A stretch of DNA of 64,000 nt from Roseomonas sp. GTDB lineage: Bacteria > Pseudomonadota > Alphaproteobacteria > Acetobacterales > Acetobacteraceae. Below are positions 45,897 to 55,187 of this stretch, in pieces. The notes beneath the pieces are model-generated. The model did no database searches and was not told the origin of the DNA. It saw only the letters and a list, made by a program, of their open reading frames with translations. Numbering within the stretch: the stretch's first letter is position 1; the number at the start of each line of letters is the position of its first letter. The position numbers and the translations under genes were made by a program. The stretch covers positions 1-64,000 of the forward strand of contig JADCFX010000011.1 in NCBI GenBank assembly GCA_020249285.1. The letters are read 5' to 3'.

Positions 45897-46876
45897 GCGG
45901 CCTCCGACGCGTCAAGATGGGGGTGGATGCAGCGCGCTTCCCGCCCGGGCAAAATCTCCGCCATGACGGGCTCCGCAAGGCAGGCTTCCGAAGCACGCGG
46001 GCAACGCGCGCGAAAGGCGCAGCCAGGCGGCAGATTGAGCAATGAAGGCGTCATACCTGGAATTTGTCGAAGCGCCTCACCCCGCTTGTTGCGGCTGGGG
46101 ACGGAGCCGATCAGCCCATGGGTATAGGGGTGCAAAGGCTTATCCAGCACTTCGCTGACCGCGCCCTTTTCCACGATGCGACCAGCATACATCACCGCAA
46201 TATCATCCGCGAGGCCAGCGACCACCGAAAGATCATGCGTAATCCAGATCATGGACGTGCCGGTGGTGGCGCAGAGCTTCTGCACCTCGGCCAGGATCTG
46301 GCCCTGAATGGTAACATCCAAGGCCGTGGTCGGTTCATCGGCAACAATCAATTGCGGTTCATGCAATAGCGCGATGGCAATGGCGACACGCTGGCGCATG
46401 CCCCCCGAAAACTGGTGCGGATAGGCTTTAAGGCGTTCATCCGGGGATGGAATGCCCACCATACCAAGCGTATCGCGCGCCCGCTGGCGCGCTTCCTCGG
46501 TCGAGACCTTCTTATGCGCCTTAACGGTTTCGATCATCTGCGTATCAATGCGCAGCACCGGGTTCAGCGTCATCATCGGGTCCTGGAAGATCATGGCGAT
46601 GCGGTTACCCCGCAAATCGCGCATTTCTTCTTCGGATAGTTTGGCCAGATCGCGCCCCTGAAACAGGATGGAACCACCCGCAATGCGCCCAGGTGGGTCA
46701 ACCAGGCCAATGATGGAAAACCCCGTGACGGATTTACCGGAACCGGATTCACCGACAAGCCCCATCACCTTGCCACGGCCGACGGAGAAAGAAACGCCAT
46801 CCACAGCCTTCACTACGCCCGCGCGGGTGAAGAAATGCGTCTGCAGATCACGAACTTCTAAGGTAGGTGCCGTCAT
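45893..46876 (-). CDS. Oligopeptide/dipeptide ABC transporter ATPase (DppD/OppD-like)
   Basis: This 327-residue partner ATPase has Walker [13 protein letters not shown], signature [17 protein letters not shown], Walker [15 protein letters not shown] and the H-loop [11 protein letters not shown]. The C-terminal cysteine cluster is [14 protein letters not shown]. The two different ATPases, DppD- and DppF-like, work as a heterodimer. The gene starts 4 bp after the second permease. Confidence 0.95.
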   Translation of the reverse strand: MTAPTLEVRDLQTHFFTRAGVVKAVDGVSFSVGRGKVMGLVGESGSGKSVTGFSIIGLVDPPGRIAGGSILFQGRDLAKLSEEEMRDLRGNRIAMIFQDPMMTLNPVLRIDTQMIETVKAHKKVSTEEARQRARDTLGMVGIPSPDERLKAYPHQFSGGMRQRVAIAIALLHEPQLIVADEPTTALDVTIQGQILAEVQKLCATTGTSMIWITHDLSVVAGLADDIAVMYAGRIVEKGAVSEVLDKPLHPYTHGLIGSVPSRNKRGEALRQIPGMTPSLLNLPPGCAFRARCPRASEACLAEPVMAEILPGREARCIHPHLDASEAA

Positions 46877-46880
46877 GTGC

Positions 46881-47792
46881 CTATTTCTTCAGTCGCGGGT
46901 TCAGCACATCACGCAATTGATCACCAACCAGATTGATGGAGACAATCGTGATCAGCAGCGCAATGCCGGGATAGAAGGAAATCCAGTATTTGCCTGAGAG
47001 CATATACTCATACCCATTGGCGATCAGCAGGCCGAGCGATGGTTCGGTAATCGGCACACCAAGCCCAAGAAAGGAAAGGGTCGCTTCCAGCGCAATGGCA
47101 CGCGCCACCTGCATGGTGCCCACCACGATCAGCGGCGGCAAGCAATTGGGCAGCAAATGGCGAAACAACACGCGATGCGTGGGCAATGCCAGACATTGCG
47201 CCGCTTCAATATACTCGCGCCGGCGTTCCACCAGCGCCGTGCCGCGCACCGTGCGCGCATAATATGCCCATTCCACCAGCACCAGCGCGATCACGACATT
47301 CATGATGCCCTTGCCAAGAAAGGCCAGGATCATGAGTGCGGCCAGAATGGTCGGGAAGGAAAGTTGCAAATCCACAAGCCGCATGATCACGCTATCGGTC
47401 CGCCCACCGGCATAGGCGGCCAGCAAGCCAAGGGACGCGCCAATCAGGCAGGCAATCAGCGCCGAACCCGCACCAACGGTCAGCGAAATCCGCAAGCCAT
47501 AGATGATGCCGGACAGCATATCGCGCCCCTGATCATCCGTGCCCAACAGGAAGGTGAAACCCGCACCACCCACCGTGCCGGGTTCCATACGCCCATCCAT
47601 GATATCAAGCTCGGCGAGGTCATAGGGGTTCTGCGGCGTAATCCAAGGCGCGAAGATGGCGAGTAAGGCGATGATGATGAAAACCACCAACCCACCCAGC
47701 GCCACCTTGCTTTCCGCGAATTCGGACACGAAGCGCCGAAAAGGCGTTTCCACCTTATCGGCGATTTTAGCGGGGAGGACAGCGTCGCTCAT
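46881..47792 (-). CDS. ABC transporter permease (DppC/OppC-like)
   Basis: This 303-residue inner-membrane subunit has about six helices. The N-terminal stretch FVSEFAESKVALGGLVVFIIIALLAIFAPWI and the binding-protein-dependent loop EAAQCLALPTHRVLFRHLLPNCLPPLIV (the EAA-type coupling loop) are typical of DppC. TFLLGTDDQGRDMLSG is another landmark. It overlaps the first permease by 4 bp. Confidence 0.94.
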   Translation of the reverse strand: MSDAVLPAKIADKVETPFRRFVSEFAESKVALGGLVVFIIIALLAIFAPWITPQNPYDLAELDIMDGRMEPGTVGGAGFTFLLGTDDQGRDMLSGIIYGLRISLTVGAGSALIACLIGASLGLLAAYAGGRTDSVIMRLVDLQLSFPTILAALMILAFLGKGIMNVVIALVLVEWAYYARTVRGTALVERRREYIEAAQCLALPTHRVLFRHLLPNCLPPLIVVGTMQVARAIALEATLSFLGLGVPITEPSLGLLIANGYEYMLSGKYWISFYPGIALLITIVSINLVGDQLRDVLNPRLKK

Positions 47793-48766
47793 GTGCCTTT
47801 GCTCTCCAGTCGGACGCGCGGGTCAAGCATTGAATAGGTCAGATCAACAATCAGGTTGATGGCGATGAACATCAGCACGATCATCATCAGATAGGCCACG
47901 ATCACGGGCCGATCGAGCACATTGATCGAGTCAATGATCAGCTTGCCCATGCCGGGCCAGGCGAAGACGCTTTCTGTCACCACCGAAAAGGCGATGGTGC
48001 TGCCTAGTTCCAGCCCCACCACGGTCACCACCGGGATCAGGATATTCTTGAACACATGCACGAAGGTCACGCGCGCTGGCGAAAGCCCTTTCGCGCGGGC
48101 GAATTTCACGTAATCCATCAACATGGTCTCTCGCACACCCGCACGCGTAAGGCGAATGACCAGGCTGATCTTGAACAGCGCAAGATTGATCGCCGGCATC
48201 GTCATATGGCGAATGCCATCCCAGGTCAGGAAGGACCATTGCAGGCCAAGCAGCGTGCCCGTATCGCCTCGCCCAGTGGATGGCAGCCAGCCAAGATAAA
48301 CCGCAAACACCATAATCAGCATCAGCCCCACCCAAAAGGTGGGCAGCGAAAAGCCCAGAATGGACCCGGCCATGATCACGCGGCTGACGCGGCCTTCGGG
48401 CCTAAGCCCGGCATAAAGCCCAAGCGGCAGGCCAATGATCAGCGCGATAATCGTCGCACCGAAAGCAAGCTCCAGGGTTGCCGGCATGCGCTGCAGAATC
48501 AGCTTCAGCGCCGGTTCATTATAGACAAACGATCGCCCCAAATCGCCCTGCAACGCCTTGGTCAGAAACACCGCATATTGCTGCCAAAGCGGCAGATCGA
48601 GCCCAAGCGCCTGCACGGCGCGTTCACGTTCAATCTGGTCCGCATCCGGGCTGATCAGGATTTCCACCGGATCGCCAATGGCATAGACGCCGATAAAGAC
48701 AATCAGCGACATCGCCAGCACAACAAGCAGTGCCTGCAAGATACGCCGAACGAGGTAGACGGTCAT
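47789..48766 (-). CDS. ABC transporter permease (DppB/OppB-like)
   Basis: This 325-residue permease begins with the characteristic YLVRRILQALLVVLAMSLIVF. It continues with DLGRSFVYNEPALKLILQRMPATLEL and a coupling loop MDYVKFARAKGLSPARVTFVHVFKNILIPVVTVVG. These are DppB family features. It lies 15 bp downstream of the receptor gene. Confidence 0.94.
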   Translation of the reverse strand: MTVYLVRRILQALLVVLAMSLIVFIGVYAIGDPVEILISPDADQIERERAVQALGLDLPLWQQYAVFLTKALQGDLGRSFVYNEPALKLILQRMPATLELAFGATIIALIIGLPLGLYAGLRPEGRVSRVIMAGSILGFSLPTFWVGLMLIMVFAVYLGWLPSTGRGDTGTLLGLQWSFLTWDGIRHMTMPAINLALFKISLVIRLTRAGVRETMLMDYVKFARAKGLSPARVTFVHVFKNILIPVVTVVGLELGSTIAFSVVTESVFAWPGMGKLIIDSINVLDRPVIVAYLMMIVLMFIAINLIVDLTYSMLDPRVRLESKGT

Positions 48767-48781
48767 TTGGTCCTATCCGGT

Positions 48782-50371
48782 TCAGCGCGCCGCCGGGCGC
48801 ACATCCTGTGCGCGCGTCAGCTCATCATTGCGGGCATCATGCGCCAAATGGCGGCGCATACCCCAGATATTGGTTTGAATATGCAGCGGAATTACCGCCA
48901 CATCCTCGGCCGCGATGCGCTGCGCTTCTATCACCAACTGCACGCGTTTGGCTTCATCCAGTTCCACCAGTGATTGATCCAGCAGCGCATCCAACCGGGG
49001 GTTGGAATAGCGGCCTCGATTTGAAGACCCCCAGCCCTTCTCGCGCGTCTGCGTCGCTAAAATGTTTCGCAACGGATGTGATCCGTCAGGGTTTGATCCC
49101 CAACCGATCAGATGCGCGGAGAAATCGGCGCGGCCCGCACGGCCAACGAAAGTTGTCCAGGGCTGTGCTTCCACCGTGGTGCGCACGCCAATGCGCGTCC
49201 ACATCTGGCCCACGGCCTGGATGATGCGCGCGTCATTCACATAGCGATCATTCGGGCCATTCAACTGAATGCGGAAGCCCTGCGGATAGCCCGCTTCCGC
49301 CAGCAGGCGGCGCGCCCCATCGGGATCGAAGGGCGGCGGGGTCACGCCGGGCACATGCGTATAGACACCTTCGGGCAGGAATTGCCCCGCCGGCACGGCG
49401 GCACCTTCCATCACGCGGTCCACAACCGCCTTGCGGTCAATGGCGATTGAAAGCGCACGCCGCACGCGCACATCCTGCAGCGGGTTGCGCCCCAGCGGCT
49501 TGCCATCATTATCCGTGATGAAGGGCGAATTCTCATTGGCCGGGCGCAGGTGATCAAGGCCGAGGAAGATCAAGCGCAAGCCAACCGTCTCAGAAAGCGC
49601 AATGCGGTTATCCTGCCGGAGCTTCGCCAGATCCGATGTCGGTACCTGGTCAATGAATTCCACATCGCCGGCCAACAATGCGGCAGTGCGCGCCGCATCA
49701 TTGGTAATCATGCGATAGATCACCCGCTGGAAGGCCGCACGATCACCCCAGTAATTATCGTTGCGTTCGAATTCAATGCGGTCGCCGCTGCGATGCGACA
49801 CCACGCGATAAGGGCCAGTGCCAATCGCCGCGCGGCCCGCATTGAAATCCTCGGTCGTCGCGTTCTGATGCGTCTCACGGTCTAGGATGCGGACATTGGT
49901 CATGTCCAAAGGCATCAGCGGATGCGGGGCGGCGGTGCGGAAGCGGATGGTCAGCGGGTCAACAATCTCAATCGCCTGAATAGGCCGCGAATAAGCCGCG
50001 AAGGATGAAGGGCTATTGGGCACATTGGGCAGGCGCTGTAGCGTAAAGGCCACATCCTCCGCCGTGAAGGGGTTGCCATTATGGAAGCGCACATTGGGCC
50101 GCAGCTTGAATTCCCAGACATTGGGCTCAACCGCGCGCCAGCTTAGCGCCAGGCCGGGCAGGTTGTTCGATTTCGCGTCCGTATTCACCAACTTGTCGAA
50201 GATGGTGTCCGCCACCGCATTATTGGGCGAAAGCTGATGGTAATGCGGATCAAGCGAGGTCACGGGTGCGGCCACCGCCATGGTGACACTTTGCGCCAGC
50301 GCGCCTTGCGCCGAAAGACCAATGAGTGCGGTGCTGGTAGCCAACACCAACTTCCGAAGATCAACCTTCAT
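48782..50371 (-). CDS. Peptide ABC transporter substrate-binding protein
   Basis: This is a 529-residue periplasmic receptor (SBP family 5) with a signal peptide (LATSTALIGLSAQGALAQ). It contains TSLDPHYHQLSPNN, the WEFKLRPNVRFHNGNPFTAEDV consensus and the end region with EAQRIAAEDVAVIPLHIQTN. It is the first gene of the importer operon on the minus strand. A paralogous receptor gene starts 100 bp away on the other strand, with clearly shared sequence (LTIRFRTAAPHPL against LTIRFHTAAPHPL). Confidence 0.94.
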   Translation of the reverse strand: MKVDLRKLVLATSTALIGLSAQGALAQSVTMAVAAPVTSLDPHYHQLSPNNAVADTIFDKLVNTDAKSNNLPGLALSWRAVEPNVWEFKLRPNVRFHNGNPFTAEDVAFTLQRLPNVPNSPSSFAAYSRPIQAIEIVDPLTIRFRTAAPHPLMPLDMTNVRILDRETHQNATTEDFNAGRAAIGTGPYRVVSHRSGDRIEFERNDNYWGDRAAFQRVIYRMITNDAARTAALLAGDVEFIDQVPTSDLAKLRQDNRIALSETVGLRLIFLGLDHLRPANENSPFITDNDGKPLGRNPLQDVRVRRALSIAIDRKAVVDRVMEGAAVPAGQFLPEGVYTHVPGVTPPPFDPDGARRLLAEAGYPQGFRIQLNGPNDRYVNDARIIQAVGQMWTRIGVRTTVEAQPWTTFVGRAGRADFSAHLIGWGSNPDGSHPLRNILATQTREKGWGSSNRGRYSNPRLDALLDQSLVELDEAKRVQLVIEAQRIAAEDVAVIPLHIQTNIWGMRRHLAHDARNDELTRAQDVRPAAR

Positions 50372-50471
50372 CCTAGCCCCCTGTTGTTTTTGAGCCTAAC
50401 CTCACTTCCTTCTAGCAGCCGCTGCGCGGCACCGCTAGCATCGCCCCCACCCGTAGCAGGAGAATGCCGGC

Positions 50472-52064
50472 ATGCCCCCCTCACCATCCCGCCCCCCTCG
50501 TTTTGCCTTGGCCGCCCTGCTGCTGGCCGGCATGGGCGCTTCGGGCGCGTTGGCGCAGAATTTGACCATTGGTATTGGCGGGTCGCCCACCGCGCTTGAT
50601 CCGCATTTCTACAATGCCTCCCCCAATATCAGCCTGACCCAACATATGTTCGACCGACTGGTGGAACAGGATGCGGAGGCGCGGCTGCAACCCATGCTGG
50701 CGGAAAGCTGGCGGCCCATTTCGGACACGCTTTGGGAATTCAAGCTCCGCCCCGGTGTCAAATGGCATGATGGGCGGGATTTCACCGCCGATGACGTGGC
50801 CTTCACCATCGAACGCGTCCCCAATGTCCGCAATAGCCCCGGCAGCTTCGCCGGTATGATCCGCGCTATTACGCGCGCTGAAATCATGGACCCGCTCACC
50901 ATCCGCTTCCACACCGCCGCACCCCATCCGCTGCTGCCGACGGAATTGGCATCCGTGCAGATCATCTCCCGCCATGCAGGCGCCGGGGCGGAGACTGAGG
51001 ATTACAATGCCGGCCGCGCCGCCATCGGCACCGGCCCTTATCGGCTGGCGAATTACCGCCAAGGTGACCGCACCGAATTCACGCGGAATGAGAATTACTG
51101 GGCCGGGCCGCAGCCCTGGGCGCGGGTATCCTATCGCTTCATCGCCAATGATGCGGCCCGCACCGCAGCCTTGCTGGCCGGCGATGTTGATGTGATTGAC
51201 CAGGTGCCGTCATCTGACCTTGAACGCCTGCGGCGCGATCAACGGATTTCGCTTTATGAAATCCAAGGACTACGGCTAATCTATCTGATCTTCGATTATT
51301 CACGGGCAGAAAACCCAGTGCTGGTCAGCGATAATGAAGGCAAGCCCTTCACGCGCAATCCCTTCCATGATGTGCGCGTGCGCCGCGCGCTTTCCATGGC
51401 GATAGACCGCAATGCTTTGGCCGATCGCGTTATGGAAGGCACAGCCAAGCCCACCGGCCAATGGCTGCCGCCCGGTGCTTTTTCCTACAACCCCGATGTG
51501 CCCGTGCCGCGGTTTGACGCTGACGGCGCGCGGCGCCTGCTGGCCGAAGCCGGTTTCCCGCAAGGCTTTCGCCTAACCCTAACAACGCCCAATGATCGCT
51601 ACCCGAATGATGCGCGAACCGCCCAGGCAGTCGCACAAATGTGGACCCGCGTCGGGCTGCGCACCGAAGTGCAAACCTTTCCCTGGACCACCTATGCAGC
51701 ACGCAATGCCCGGCAGGAATTCAATGCGCGCCTGGTTGGTTGGGGCAGCGTGACCGGCGAAGCATCCTATATGCTAGTCAATATCTTCGGCACGTTTGAT
51801 CGTGAAAAGCGCCGCGGTGCGGCCAATTCATCACGCTATTCCAACCCTACTCTGGACGCGTTGACCGAACGCGCTGCCGCCACGCTGGACGATGCCGAAC
51901 GCGAAAAACTGCTGCGGGAAGCCGTGAAGATGGTCACCATGGATGAACAGGTGATGATCCCATTATTCCAACTTGTGAATGTCTGGGCAGCGCGGCGCGG
52001 CTTTGTCTATACGCCGCGGATGGATGAACGGACCACAGCCATGGCGGTGAAGCCGGCCAACTAA
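50472..52064 (+). CDS. Peptide ABC transporter substrate-binding protein (divergent paralogue)
   Basis: This is a 530-residue SBP family 5 receptor with a signal peptide (FALAALLLAGMGASGALAQ). It is paralogous to the receptor at 48782. It has WEFKLRPGVKWHDGRDFTADDVAFTIERVPN and IPLFQLVNVWAARRGF near the end. It has no permease or ATPase of its own in the window, so it probably feeds the same importer and broadens its substrate range. A convergent DMT gene follows after two hairpins. Confidence 0.93.
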   Translation: MPPSPSRPPRFALAALLLAGMGASGALAQNLTIGIGGSPTALDPHFYNASPNISLTQHMFDRLVEQDAEARLQPMLAESWRPISDTLWEFKLRPGVKWHDGRDFTADDVAFTIERVPNVRNSPGSFAGMIRAITRAEIMDPLTIRFHTAAPHPLLPTELASVQIISRHAGAGAETEDYNAGRAAIGTGPYRLANYRQGDRTEFTRNENYWAGPQPWARVSYRFIANDAARTAALLAGDVDVIDQVPSSDLERLRRDQRISLYEIQGLRLIYLIFDYSRAENPVLVSDNEGKPFTRNPFHDVRVRRALSMAIDRNALADRVMEGTAKPTGQWLPPGAFSYNPDVPVPRFDADGARRLLAEAGFPQGFRLTLTTPNDRYPNDARTAQAVAQMWTRVGLRTEVQTFPWTTYAARNARQEFNARLVGWGSVTGEASYMLVNIFGTFDREKRRGAANSSRYSNPTLDALTERAAATLDDAEREKLLREAVKMVTMDEQVMIPLFQLVNVWAARRGFVYTPRMDERTTAMAVKPAN

Positions 52065-52068
52065 AAGG

Positions 52069-52123
52069 TCAGGGAGGGCTTTGCCCTCCCTGAAACCCAC
52101 CCACCAAAGGCCCGAGGCCTTTG
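52069..52123. terminator. Two adjacent hairpins between convergent genes
   Basis: A perfect 11-bp stem TCAGGGAGGGC/GCCCTCCCTGA with a TTT loop (52069-52093) is followed by CCAAAGG/CCTTTGG (52103-52123). They lie between the second receptor gene and the convergent DMT gene. A bidirectional terminator is likely, although no T-run is present. Confidence 0.6.
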
Positions 52124-52151
52124 GAAACCGCTATTTGGGGTCTTACCCGCC

Positions 52152-53057
52152 TCATGGCTGCTCAAACTCCCGCGCCACGGGAACGCGCTTCACCCTTTCG
52201 CGCACCGAAATATAGATTGCGCAGGAAATCAGGATCGCCACACCCACAAACGTCCAGCCATCGGGCATTTCGCCAAAGAACCACCAGCCGGCCAACGTCG
52301 CCATGATCATCTCCGTATAGGCCAAGGGCGCCAAAAGCGATGCCTCGGCCATGGTATAGGCGCGCGCAATCAGGAAATGCCCGGCCACCGCAATCGCCGC
52401 CAGCAGCAGCAACAAACCCCATTGCCCAGCATCGGGCGGCTGCCACAAAAAGGGCAGCGTCAGGCTCATCATCGCTGCCCCCATCAGGCTGGTATGGAAG
52501 GTCGTCATCAGCGGGTCTTCATCCCGCGCCAGACGGCGCGTGATCAGCATGTAAAGCGCCATGCAGGTGCCGGATGCAAAAGCCAACGCCATGCCTGGGT
52601 TGAAGTCCTGAAACCCAGGCCGGATGATGATCAGCGTGCCGCAAAAGCCAATCGCCACCGCCGCCCAGCGGCGCGGGCCGACATGTTCCTTCAGCAATAG
52701 CGGCGACAATGCCGTAATCAGCAAGGGCTGCACGAAAAAAATCGCCAGGCTATCGGCAATCGGCATGAAACTGATGGCGCCGAAGAAAAAGCCAGTGGAC
52801 CCCACCAGAAACGCCGCACGCGCCGTGTGAAAGCCAAGCCTATCCGGCAGCAACCCGCGCAGACCCACCGCCTGCCAAGCAAAGGGCAACGTTAACACCG
52901 CACCAAAGAACATGCGCGCCCAGACGATTTGCAGAATGGGAATGCCGCCTTGCCCCAGGAATTTCGCGCAAACATCCAATAGCGGCAGCACCCCCATGGC
53001 CACCACCATCAGCGCAATCCCCTGCCCTGTCTTGTTCTTCCCCAATATGGCGCCCAC
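52152..53057 (-). CDS. EamA/DMT-family transporter
   Basis: This inner-membrane protein has about ten helices and the EamA repeats: ADSLAIFFVQPLLITALSPLLLKEHVGPRRWAAVAIGFCGTLIIIRPG in the first half and ASLLAPLAYTEMIMATLAGWWFFGEMPDGWT in the second. It is similar to the protein encoded at 20366. The substrate is unknown. The start is uncertain. The GTG at 53057 gives 301 residues; the open frame extends to 53159, and an ATG at 53009 is also possible. Confidence 0.85.
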   Translation of the reverse strand: MGAILGKNKTGQGIALMVVAMGVLPLLDVCAKFLGQGGIPILQIVWARMFFGAVLTLPFAWQAVGLRGLLPDRLGFHTARAAFLVGSTGFFFGAISFMPIADSLAIFFVQPLLITALSPLLLKEHVGPRRWAAVAIGFCGTLIIIRPGFQDFNPGMALAFASGTCMALYMLITRRLARDEDPLMTTFHTSLMGAAMMSLTLPFLWQPPDAGQWGLLLLLAAIAVAGHFLIARAYTMAEASLLAPLAYTEMIMATLAGWWFFGEMPDGWTFVGVAILISCAIYISVRERVKRVPVAREFEQP

Positions 53058-53192
53058 CCCAAACTGAAGCCCTGCAAAAGACGATCCCGCCCCCCTTTGC
53101 AAGCGCCCCAAGCCCACGCCGCTTGAAGCCCCACCATTTAGGCCTGATACTCCCCCCAAAGGCCCATAAGGCCCAAAACCAAGGAGGATCTT

Positions 53193-54161
53193 ATGCTACG
53201 CCGGATTGCCCTGACCCTTTTCGCCCTTTGCCTGCCCGGGCTTGCGCTTGCACAGGGCTGGGTCCCTGAACGCCCAGTGCGCATCATCCTGCCCTTCCCA
53301 CCGGGAGGGTCCACTGATCTTGTCGGGCGCATCCTGGCAGATCGCGTCAGCCGCAGCGCGCCGCATCCCTGGGTGATCGAAAATCGCTCGGGCGCCAATG
53401 GCAATATCGGCATGGATGCGGCGGCGAAAAGCGCGCCAGATGGCTATACGCTTGGCGCCTGTACCATCGGCAATTGCGCGATAAACCCTGCCATCTATGC
53501 CCGCATGCCCTATGATATTGAACGCGATCTGATCCCGGTGTTTTGGTCTGGCAGCGTCATGAATGCGGTAGCGGTGAATAACGCCGTCCCCGCACAAAAC
53601 CTGCAGGAATTCATCGCCTGGGTGAAGGCCAATCCGGGCAAGGTCAATTACGGTTCCTCCGGCTTTGGGTCTTCCAACCATCTGATCCCGGAATTGCTGA
53701 ATGGCCGGCTTGGCCTGACGCTGGTGCATGTGCCCTTCCGCGGTGGAGCGCCCGCCTTGCAGGCGCTGCTCGCCGGCCAGGTGCAGGTGATGATGGAAAA
53801 CATCCCAACCAAGATCGGTGCCATCCGCGCCGGGCAAATCCGCGCGCTCGCCGTCACAGGCCGCGAACGCGACCCTTCGCTGCCTGATGTGCCGACCTTC
53901 GCCGAAGCCGGCATTCCGAATATCGTCGTGGAGCCCTGGTTTGGCTTTATGGCACCGCGCGGCACGCCGGATGCGGTGATTGCGGGGCTCAGCCGCCTGT
54001 TGAATGAAGCGATCGCCGATCCCGAAGTGCAGCGCAAATTCGCTGATCTTGGCGTGCGCCCTGAAGGCGGCCCGCCCGAGCGCTTCAACGCCCATGTGCG
54101 GTCCGAAATCGCCCGCTGGCGCGAAGTGGTTGAAACCAACAAGATCGAGAAGCTGAACTGA
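53193..54161 (+). CDS. Bug-family (TctC-like) periplasmic solute receptor
   Basis: This 322-residue protein has a signal peptide (IALTLFALCLPGLALAQG). Landmarks are VRIILPFPPGGSTDLVGRILADRVS, VIENRSGANGNIGMDAAAKSAPDGYTLG and VHVPFRGGAPALQALLAGQVQVM. All are typical of the Bug receptors of tripartite tricarboxylate transporters. Ligands in the family are di- and tricarboxylates and others, not predictable here. No TctA/TctB membrane genes are adjacent. An AAGGAGG site precedes the start. The dehydrogenase gene overlaps its stop by one base. Confidence 0.93.
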   Translation: MLRRIALTLFALCLPGLALAQGWVPERPVRIILPFPPGGSTDLVGRILADRVSRSAPHPWVIENRSGANGNIGMDAAAKSAPDGYTLGACTIGNCAINPAIYARMPYDIERDLIPVFWSGSVMNAVAVNNAVPAQNLQEFIAWVKANPGKVNYGSSGFGSSNHLIPELLNGRLGLTLVHVPFRGGAPALQALLAGQVQVMMENIPTKIGAIRAGQIRALAVTGRERDPSLPDVPTFAEAGIPNIVVEPWFGFMAPRGTPDAVIAGLSRLLNEAIADPEVQRKFADLGVRPEGGPPERFNAHVRSEIARWREVVETNKIEKLN

Positions 54162-55135
54162 TGCCCCACCGTATCATCCTTGGCCGGCCCCTGCATCCCG
54201 CAGGGGCGGCGGTGCTGGCGGCGCGGCCCGATGTTGAAACCATCGAAATGTTCGACCCGCCAGCGCAGGCGTTGCATGCCGCGCTTGCCAATGCGGATGG
54301 CCTGGTTGCCTGGCTTGAACGCGTGGACAAGGCGGCCCTTGCCGCCGCGCCAAGGTTGCGGGCGGTATCGCGCATCGGCGTTGGCTTTGACACAGTGGAT
54401 ATTCCTGCCTGCACCGAACGCGGCATTGCGGTCATGGTGGTGAATGGCACCAATGATCTCTCGGTCGCCGAACACGCCATGATGCTCATGCTGGGTGTGG
54501 CGCGGCGCGCGGTGGATTCGGATGCGCATATCAAGCAGGGCGGCTGGTGGCCCAAGGATGGGCCGCGCATGGTGGATTTGGCCGGCAAATCCGTCCTCGT
54601 CGTGGGCTATGGCCGGATCGGGTCGCGCGTTGCGGCCTATGCGCGCGCCTTTCACATGAAGGTCATGGTGCATGACCCGCTTTACCATCCGGCGCGCATC
54701 GCATCCGACGGGCATATCCCGGCGCGGGATTTCAAACAGGCACTGGCGGAAGCAGATGTGGTGACGCTGCATTGTCCCCTGATGCCTGAGACGCGGCATT
54801 TGATGGATGAAGCGGCTTTTGCGGCGCTGAAGCCGGGCGCCATTCTGGTGAATACGGCGCGCGGGCCGATCGTGAAGCAGGAAGCGGTTGTGGCGGCGCT
54901 ACAATCCGGCCGGTTGATGGGTTTCGGCACGGATGTGCTGGAAATCGAGCCCGCCACGCCCGGTAATCCGCTATTCAGCATGCCCAATGTCATCATCAGC
55001 CCCCATTCGGCGGCAAGCACAGAAGAAGGCACGGCCCGCATGGCGGAAGCGGCGGCGCGCAATATCCTGGCCGCTTTGGATGGCGCGCCCGATCCGGCAA
55101 TGATGGTCAATCCAGAGATTCTGCAAAAGCGCTAA
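54161..55135 (+). CDS. D-isomer-specific 2-hydroxyacid dehydrogenase
   Basis: This 324-residue NAD(P)-dependent enzyme of the phosphoglycerate/hydroxypyruvate dehydrogenase family has the Rossmann motif VLVVGYGRIGSRVAAYA. The catalytic arginine is in VNTARGPIV, the glutamate in LEIEPATPGNPL and the histidine in ISPHSAAST. The substrate is uncertain (glyoxylate, hydroxypyruvate or another 2-keto acid). Overlap with the Bug receptor gene suggests it acts on an imported acid. Confidence 0.93.
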   Translation: MPHRIILGRPLHPAGAAVLAARPDVETIEMFDPPAQALHAALANADGLVAWLERVDKAALAAAPRLRAVSRIGVGFDTVDIPACTERGIAVMVVNGTNDLSVAEHAMMLMLGVARRAVDSDAHIKQGGWWPKDGPRMVDLAGKSVLVVGYGRIGSRVAAYARAFHMKVMVHDPLYHPARIASDGHIPARDFKQALAEADVVTLHCPLMPETRHLMDEAAFAALKPGAILVNTARGPIVKQEAVVAALQSGRLMGFGTDVLEIEPATPGNPLFSMPNVIISPHSAASTEEGTARMAEAAARNILAALDGAPDPAMMVNPEILQKR

Positions 55136-55187
55136 GCCGGTTGTAGGTTGCGCCCGGCGCTTGGCCGGGCGATAGCGCTGCCCCGAT

